Under the pieces are notes generated by a model. It saw only the letters and a program-made list of their open reading frames with translations, did not search any database and was not told the origin of the DNA. DNA of 64,000 nt from an uncultured Propionibacteriaceae bacterium (GTDB lineage Bacteria; Actinomycetota; Actinomycetes; Propionibacteriales; Propionibacteriaceae): NCBI GenBank assembly GCA_937926975.1, contig CALBCJ010000039.1, forward strand, positions 1 to 64,000, written 5' to 3'. Positions 59,900-64,000 of this stretch are shown here, piece after piece (the stretch's first letter is position 1; every line of letters starts with the position of its first letter). A program made the translations under genes and the position numbers.

Positions 59900-60684
59900 C
59901 ACCATCGCTGGAGGCCCAGGACCTCACCGTGGCCTACGACCGGGCCCGCCCGGTCCTGTCCGGGCTGTCGGTCCAGGTCACGCCCGGGGCAGTCACCATG
60001 ATCGTGGGCCCCAACGCCTGCGGGAAGTCCACGCTCCTGCGCTCCCTGAGCCGGGTCCTGACCCCCGCGGGCGGCCGGGTCCTCCTGGACGGGAAGGACA
60101 TTGCCACCGCGCGCCCCAAGCAGGTAGCCCGACGGGTGGGGCTGCTAGCCCAGTCCTCACTCGCCCCTGAGGGCATCACGGTCCACGAGCTGGTCTCACG
60201 AGGCCGCTACCCGCACCAGTCGATCCTCCACCAGTGGTCCTGGGAGGACCACGAGGCCGTTACGGAGGCGATGGAGCGTACGCACGTGACCGACCTGGCC
60301 CACCGTCCTGTGGCCAGTCTCTCCGGCGGCCAGCGCCAGAGGGCGTGGATCGCCATGGTCCTGGCCCAGCGCACCGACGTCCTCCTTCTGGACGAGCCCA
60401 CCACCTACCTGGACCTGGCCCACCAGGTGGAGGTCCTGGAGCTGTGCCGCAGCCTCAACACCGACCTGGGGACCACGATCGTGGCGGTCCTCCACGACCT
60501 CAACCAGGCCTGCCGGTACGGGGACGAGGTCATTGCCATGCGCAACGGCGAGGTCCGGGCCCACGGCCCCGCCTGCGAGGTCATGAGCGCCACCATGGTG
60601 GAGGAGGTCTTCGGCCTGCCCGTCCACGTCATCGAGGACCCCCTCTCACACACCCCCCTGGTCCTGCCCCTGCCCCGGGGCTGA
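59896..60684 (+). CDS. siderophore ABC transporter ATPase
   Basis: Predicted 262-residue FepC-type ATPase. Walker A GPNACGKST (about 39-47), signature LSGGQRQRAWIAM (about 143-155), Walker B DVLLLDEPTTYLD (about 160-172) and the switch His in VAVLHDLNQA are present. The GTG at 59896 overlaps the binding-protein stop. It completes the siderophore importer with the two permeases on the opposite strand. Confidence 0.92.
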   Translation: MTPSLEAQDLTVAYDRARPVLSGLSVQVTPGAVTMIVGPNACGKSTLLRSLSRVLTPAGGRVLLDGKDIATARPKQVARRVGLLAQSSLAPEGITVHELVSRGRYPHQSILHQWSWEDHEAVTEAMERTHVTDLAHRPVASLSGGQRQRAWIAMVLAQRTDVLLLDEPTTYLDLAHQVEVLELCRSLNTDLGTTIVAVLHDLNQACRYGDEVIAMRNGEVRAHGPACEVMSATMVEEVFGLPVHVIEDPLSHTPLVLPLPRG

Positions 60685-60696
60685 GAAGGACTGCGC

Positions 60697-60850
60697 GTCC
60701 ACCGGCGAGACCCCCGCCGTCGTCCCCACCGGTGTTCCCGCGGGCATGGGCTCGGGCGCGTGGGCATCTGCTCGACGAGGGCGAGCCGCCGGTGTTCCCG
60801 CGGGCATGGGCTCGAGGGGCGACGGCGGCGTCTTCCCCAGGACCGTGACC
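60697..60850 (+). repeat. copied fragment of the binding-protein gene with CRISPR-like repeat pair
   Basis: Positions 60697-60756 are identical to 58984-59043 of the siderophore-binding-protein gene, and 60827-60850 to 59054-59077. In between lies one extra unit. The 26-bp sequence starting CCGGTGTTCCCGCGGGCATG occurs at 60729-60754 and 60789-60814 (period 60 bp, spacer 34 bp) and once in the gene itself (59016-59041). The sequence and spacing recall type I-E CRISPR repeats, but no cas gene is present. Confidence 0.75.
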
Positions 60851-61402
60851 GCCCATCTCGACGAGTACTGCACTGACGCCGAACTGGCGCTCTGGAGGGA
60901 CAGCTGCGTCGTCATCTACACGGTGCTCAACGCAAAGGGCGAAACCCGCTACTACGTCGGCGGCAACCCCCTCGAACCATCCTGGCCCGAGTTCGTAGAC
61001 CCCAGGCGGCCCAACATCCGGCCTCTGTGGGATCTAGTCCCTGAACCACTGAAGACCTTCTACGAGACCGTCCACGACGGCTTCCACAATTTCCGCTCAT
61101 CCAATTTCGGGCTCAGTCCACTCTCCGATGTGACATGCCTGGGGGCGCGCGGCGATGAGTGGCCCGAGCGCCTCGCGGGCTCATACACGTTCTTGCATCT
61201 GGGCGGCATTCAGGGGCTCGCCCTGGACATCAACGGCCCCAAACCAGGGCAGCCCGTCATGTGGTTGTGGAACGTCACGCACCCCGAGCTCGACTTCGAC
61301 TTCGACTTCTGGGAGAAGCTCGATGAGCTGATCGTGCTCCCCTTCAACACGCTCGAGGACCAACGCGCGAGGCCCTCCCCACGCGGCCGCCACATGAGAT
61401 GA
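60806..61402 (+). CDS. SUKH/SMI1-KNR4-like protein, possible immunity factor
   Basis: Predicted 198-residue protein. The core resembles the SUKH (SMI1/KNR4) superfamily, many members of which neutralise toxins: YYVGGNPLEPSWPEF, then PLWDLVPEPLKTFYETVHDGFHNF, LSPLSDVTCLGARGDEWPERL, and a C-terminal LALDINGPKPGQPVMWLWN. The first 14 residues (MGSRGDGGVFPRTVT) come from the copied binding-protein fragment, so the natural start may be elsewhere; GTG 60845 is an alternative. Base composition is less GC-extreme than the neighbours, suggesting transfer. No toxin gene is adjacent. Confidence 0.6.
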   Translation: MGSRGDGGVFPRTVTAHLDEYCTDAELALWRDSCVVIYTVLNAKGETRYYVGGNPLEPSWPEFVDPRRPNIRPLWDLVPEPLKTFYETVHDGFHNFRSSNFGLSPLSDVTCLGARGDEWPERLAGSYTFLHLGGIQGLALDINGPKPGQPVMWLWNVTHPELDFDFDFWEKLDELIVLPFNTLEDQRARPSPRGRHMR

Positions 61403-61729
61403 CACCGCGACCAGGCTCGACCCTGCGGGATGGACGCATCAGCACAGCATCCGGCTTCAAATGGCACGACACCTGACCGGCCCGCTCTCCTCGCAGCTCA
61501 CGCGTCCTGCAAACCAGCGAGGCAAGAGTCCGACGAGCCGATAGGAGTCACCCTGTAACTCGCAAGCTCAAGGTGGCCCAGTTCACAGACACCTGCCCCG
61601 GGGCTGCTCGACAGCGGTCCTACCTCGGGGTCGGCCCACGGCGGCGACAAGGTGGAGCAGGGGCTCGTCGGCTTCCTGGCCAGCCCGACGGCTGGCAGGT
61701 AGCAGCCCACGGCGTGGGAGTCTGGGACC
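61403..61729. other. intergenic, no feature seen
   Basis: 326 bp without a credible gene, repeat or terminator. Part of it is lower in GC than the surroundings, like the preceding SUKH-like gene. Confidence 0.4.
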
Positions 61730-62395
61730 ATGACTGGCACGCCCTCCCCTGCCTCCAGCGGCGCCACCACCAGCCAGGAGCGGCGCGGCCCCAACCGTTC
61801 CGCCCAGCCCGCCCACCAAGCGGCGGTCGACCCTCACCACCCCCTGGCGCTCGCGGCCGAGCAGGCCACCACCCCCTGGAGGATCCGTCACGCCGCAGCA
61901 GCCCTGGATGCGGCGCTCACCACGAGCCCGACCAGTCCTGCCCTGCTGCACAGCGCCCACCAGATGGCGCACCGCATCCACTACCCGCTCGTGGTCTTCA
62001 GCCTGATCGCGGAGTCCTTCTGCCTTCTGATGGCGACCTTCAGCCTCGACCCGGAGGTTTCGCGACGTGGGGTCCTCAGCTCGGTCTGGGCGATGATGCT
62101 CCTGGTCGCGGCGGTGACCGGCGTGCCCACGGTGATCGGCCTGGGGCGCCGTACCCGGCCCTTCCTGTCTCGGTTCTACGCCGCCTTCCCGGCCAAGCGC
62201 GCCACCGCCTGGGCGACGGTGGTCCTGGCCCCGGCCCAGCTGGGGGTGATCCTGACCACCGGAGACGACGACGCGATCGCCTGGGCGTCAGGGCTCAGCC
62301 TGCTGGCGACCTCCGCCGCCGCCGGGTGGGCGACGGTCCGCGCCAGCACAGCGGCGGGCACGGCGTCGGGCCGGCAGCCTGTGTCGCGGCCCTGA
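61730..62395 (+). CDS. hypothetical four-helix membrane protein with repeat-derived C-terminus
   Basis: Predicted 221-residue protein. Residues 1-80 are polar and Ala/Pro-rich; four hydrophobic helices follow at about 85-105, 118-140, 158-178 and 185-205. The final residues (ASTAAGTASGRQPVSRP) and the stop codon are encoded by dispersed element copy 13, which starts at 62346, so the native C-terminus has probably been replaced. No family is recognised. Confidence 0.6.
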   Translation: MTGTPSPASSGATTSQERRGPNRSAQPAHQAAVDPHHPLALAAEQATTPWRIRHAAAALDAALTTSPTSPALLHSAHQMAHRIHYPLVVFSLIAESFCLLMATFSLDPEVSRRGVLSSVWAMMLLVAAVTGVPTVIGLGRRTRPFLSRFYAAFPAKRATAWATVVLAPAQLGVILTTGDDDAIAWASGLSLLATSAAAGWATVRASTAAGTASGRQPVSRP

Positions 62396-62418
62396 CCTCG
62401 CCCGGTCCGCCGGTGTGC
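62346..62418 (+). repeat. 73-bp dispersed element, copy 13 (overlaps a gene end)
   Basis: Begins GCACAGCGGCGGGC and ends GGTCCGCCGGTGTGC. It supplies the last 16 codons and stop of the membrane-protein gene at 61730. Confidence 0.75.
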
Positions 62419-62426
62419 AGCCGGCC

Positions 62427-63275
62427 TCAGGCCGTACGCTGACCGGCGGCGCGGGTGATCCCGACCGAGGCAGCCACCACGCAGGTCATCGCGACCAGGT
62501 CGGCCAGGCTCAGCCGCTCCCCCAGGACCAGCAGCGCAGCCACGGCGGCAGCAGCCGGCTCCAGCGACATCAGCACGGCGAACACCCGCCGCGGCAGGAT
62601 CCGCAGCGCCGCCAGCTCCAGGGTGAACGGGATCACCGAGGACAGGATCGCCACCAGGGCAGCCGTCCCCAGCACCCTCAGGTCCAGCAGCCCCGGCCCC
62701 CCGGTCACCACCGCCGGCGCGGCCAGCACCACAGCCCCGTACAGGGAGGCCAGGGCGACTCCTTCGGCAGACCGCCACCGGACTGCGAGCGAGGGTGAGG
62801 CGACGATGTACCCGGCCCAGGCGACACCGGCCAGTCCCGCCAGGCCGACCCCGATCAGGTCCAGGTCGGTCGGGGTGAAGCCGAGCACCGCCACCCCGGC
62901 CCCAGCCAGCAGCGCGAAGCCGACATCACGCCGGCTGCGGGAGGTCACCGCGGCCACGGTCAGCGGCCCCAGGAACTCGATGGTGACCGCCAGCCCCAGC
63001 GGAATCCGGTGAAAGGCCTGGTAGATCGCCCAGTTCATCGCGACCAGGCAGCAACTGTACCCCAGCAGCACCAGCCAGTCCGCCCGGCTGCGGCCCCGCA
63101 GCCGAGGCCGGGCCAGGGGCAGCAGGACCGCGGCCGAGAACACCAGCCGCAGCCAGGTCATCGCCGTCGGGCTGACCTGCCCGAAGATCCCCTTGGCAAA
63201 GGCGGCCCCCACCTGGACCGCGACGATCGAGCCCAGCACGTACCAGACCGCCGACAGCCGCCGCGCTGGCACCAT
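62427..63275 (-). CDS. EamA-family transporter, RhtA-like
   Basis: Predicted 282-residue drug/metabolite transporter with ten helices and two EamA halves. RhtA-type features include the short loops and the segment AMNWAIYQAFHRIPLGLAVTIEFLGPLTVA (about 72-101), typical of threonine/homoserine exporters. The second half has SLEPAAAAVAALLVLGERLSLADLVAM. The ATG at 63275 has GGAGGTGGGG upstream; the frame open beyond it enters dispersed element copy 14. Confidence 0.87.
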   Translation of the reverse strand: MVPARRLSAVWYVLGSIVAVQVGAAFAKGIFGQVSPTAMTWLRLVFSAAVLLPLARPRLRGRSRADWLVLLGYSCCLVAMNWAIYQAFHRIPLGLAVTIEFLGPLTVAAVTSRSRRDVGFALLAGAGVAVLGFTPTDLDLIGVGLAGLAGVAWAGYIVASPSLAVRWRSAEGVALASLYGAVVLAAPAVVTGGPGLLDLRVLGTAALVAILSSVIPFTLELAALRILPRRVFAVLMSLEPAAAAVAALLVLGERLSLADLVAMTCVVAASVGITRAAGQRTA

Positions 63276-63295
63276 CAGCCCCCCACCTCCCAGCC

Positions 63296-63369
63296 GCACA
63301 CCAGCGGAACCAGCCAGCGGTACCGCTCTACGGGACGCCGGCACCCGCACCGTACGCCCGCCGCTGTGC
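63296..63369 (-). repeat. 74-bp dispersed element, copy 14 (inverted)
   Basis: In the opposite orientation to the others: the plus strand begins GCACACCAGCGGAACC and ends GTACGCCCGCCGCTGTGC. It shares the subterminal GCGTACGG with copies 1, 2 and 7 and is 74 bp. Confidence 0.85.
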
Positions 63370-63485
63370 GGCCCAGCGGCGGGGTAGGCGAGCGACCAGG
63401 CCGGACCCCAGCCCCCGACGGCTCGACGGGCTCCGGCCGGGAGCACCCGGCAGCCGTACGTCATCTCAGGCGCCCCGCGCCGGTC

Positions 63486-63558
63486 ACACAGCAACGGACC
63501 AGACCAGCGGTGACCGCCCGGTCAGGCCCGCTCCGGGGCCGAGAGTCCGCTGGTGTGC
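63486..63558 (+). repeat. 73-bp dispersed element, copy 15
   Basis: Begins CACACAGCAACGGACC and ends AGTCCGCTGGTGTGC; about 73 bp. It lies 45 bp from the stop of the CCA-adding enzyme gene. Confidence 0.75.
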
Positions 63559-63602
63559 GGGCGCAGGCCAGGCCGCGGGCTACCAGCACGGCGCGCCCGG
63601 CG

Positions 63603-64000
63603 CTACTGGCTCTGGGTACGGTCGGCCCACCAGGCGAGCAGCTCGGCCTTGGCCGCCTCCGGCTCCACCGGCCCCCGGTCGAGGCGCCGCTCCAGCAGGA
63701 ACCGGTACGCCTCGCCGACCTCCCGCCCCGGCGACAGCCCGAGCAGCTCCATGATCTGGTTGCCGTCCAGGTCCGGACGCACCGCGTCCAGCTCCTCCTG
63801 GGCGGCCAGCTCGTCGATGCGCCACTCCAGCTCCTCGTACGCCCGGCGCAGCCGGGTCGCCTTGGCCTGGTTGCGGGTGGTGCAGTCGGAGCGGGTGAGG
63901 ATGTGGAGCCGCTCCAGCTCCGGCCCGGCATCGCGTACGTAGCGGCGCACCGCCGAGTCGGTCCACTGCCCGTCGCCGTACCCGTGGAACCGCAGGTGCA
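63603..64000 (-). CDS. cca: CCA tRNA nucleotidyltransferase, C-terminal part
   Basis: The frame runs off the right end of the window; only the last 132 residues are present. They match the C-terminal helical body of the bacterial CCA-adding enzyme, which completes the 3' CCA of tRNAs: HLRFHGYGDGQWTDSAVRRYVRDAG at the window edge, then LERLHILTRSDCTTRNQAKATRLRRAYEELEWRIDELAA and ELLGLSPGREVGEAYRFLLERRLDRGP. The catalytic nucleotidyltransferase domain lies outside the window. The stop codon is TAG at 63603-63605. Confidence 0.9.
   Translation of the reverse strand, partial: HLRFHGYGDGQWTDSAVRRYVRDAGPELERLHILTRSDCTTRNQAKATRLRRAYEELEWRIDELAAQEELDAVRPDLDGNQIMELLGLSPGREVGEAYRFLLERRLDRGPVEPEAAKAELLAWWADRTQSQ

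Larger units (their letters stand above)
63276..63602. other. intergenic region with two dispersed elements
   Basis: Contains copies 14 and 15. No gene is visible; the EamA promoter should lie here but I cannot place it. Confidence 0.5.

Noticed and set aside
57653..59905. 750-codon minus-strand frame suggesting a large fusion protein before the FecCD permease
   Set aside because: The first 386 codons are antisense to the binding-protein gene; the permease has its own GTG start at 58747 with a ribosome site and a family-typical N-terminus.
9046..63558. The 74-bp elements as tRNA or tRNA-like genes
   Set aside because: The length is suggestive, but there is no T-loop GTTCRANNC, no acceptor-stem and anticodon-arm pattern, and the interiors do not form a cloverleaf.

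Overview
The window is high-GC DNA with dense GTG and ATG starts, many ATGA or TGATG gene overlaps, mycothiol genes, Tat lipoproteins, an LAETG sorting signal and DtxR-type iron boxes. Together these indicate an actinomycete (Actinomycetota); I cannot name the genus from sequence alone. I see no rRNA, tRNA, intact insertion sequence or phage module.

Layout. 0.4-2.6 kb: mycothiol genes mshB-like (+) and mshA (-), convergent over tandem hairpins. 2.7-8.1 kb: membrane protein, iron-boxed siderophore-interacting protein and a divergent unknown gene, a DUF1540 protein, a patatin lipase, an orphan Phd-type antitoxin, arginase. 8.1-11.2 kb: two HXXEE membrane proteins divergent from a TetR gene that overlaps a zeta-toxin-like kinase. 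11.5-16.1 kb: a beta-helix lipoprotein and an LAETG-anchored DUF11 surface protein. 16.5-22.6 kb: a hydrolase, then a type VII secretion-style accessory cassette (YbaB-like, EspC/WXG-like, effector-like, membrane protein, barstar-like protein, HTH regulator) and a decayed tail. 22.6-31.6 kb: LssY-type membrane protein, Lhr helicase, MFS exporter, small hypothetical. 31.7-43 kb: a complete Tad/Flp pilus operon on the minus strand, ending in a giant LysM-BTAD protein and carrying a frameshifted lipoprotein gene and a 62-bp tandem repeat. 43.5-56.6 kb: an AAA+ ATPase, DUF1800-DUF1501 export pair, small genes, AbiEi/DUF559 plus HAD, a penicillin-binding protein, and sirtuin overlapping MscS. 56.6-60.7 kb: an iron-boxed siderophore ABC transporter. 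60.7-64 kb: a SUKH-like gene grafted onto a copied piece of the transporter gene, a membrane protein, an EamA exporter and the C-terminal part of the CCA-adding enzyme.

The most unusual signal is a family of about 15 dispersed elements, almost all 72-75 bp, with inverted 15-bp ends (GCACAGCAGCGGRCC / GGTCCGCTGGTGTGC) and very variable interiors. They resemble REPINs. Two of them lie in frame inside an HXXEE gene, exactly where its neighbouring paralogue has no insertion, and another supplies the 3' end of a membrane-protein gene. Other items worth checking are the reading-frame breaks in the zeta-like kinase and the pilus-locus lipoprotein, iteron-like repeats before the regulator of the type VII cassette, and a CRISPR-like 26-bp repeat pair with 60-bp period embedded in a duplicated fragment of the siderophore-binding-protein gene.
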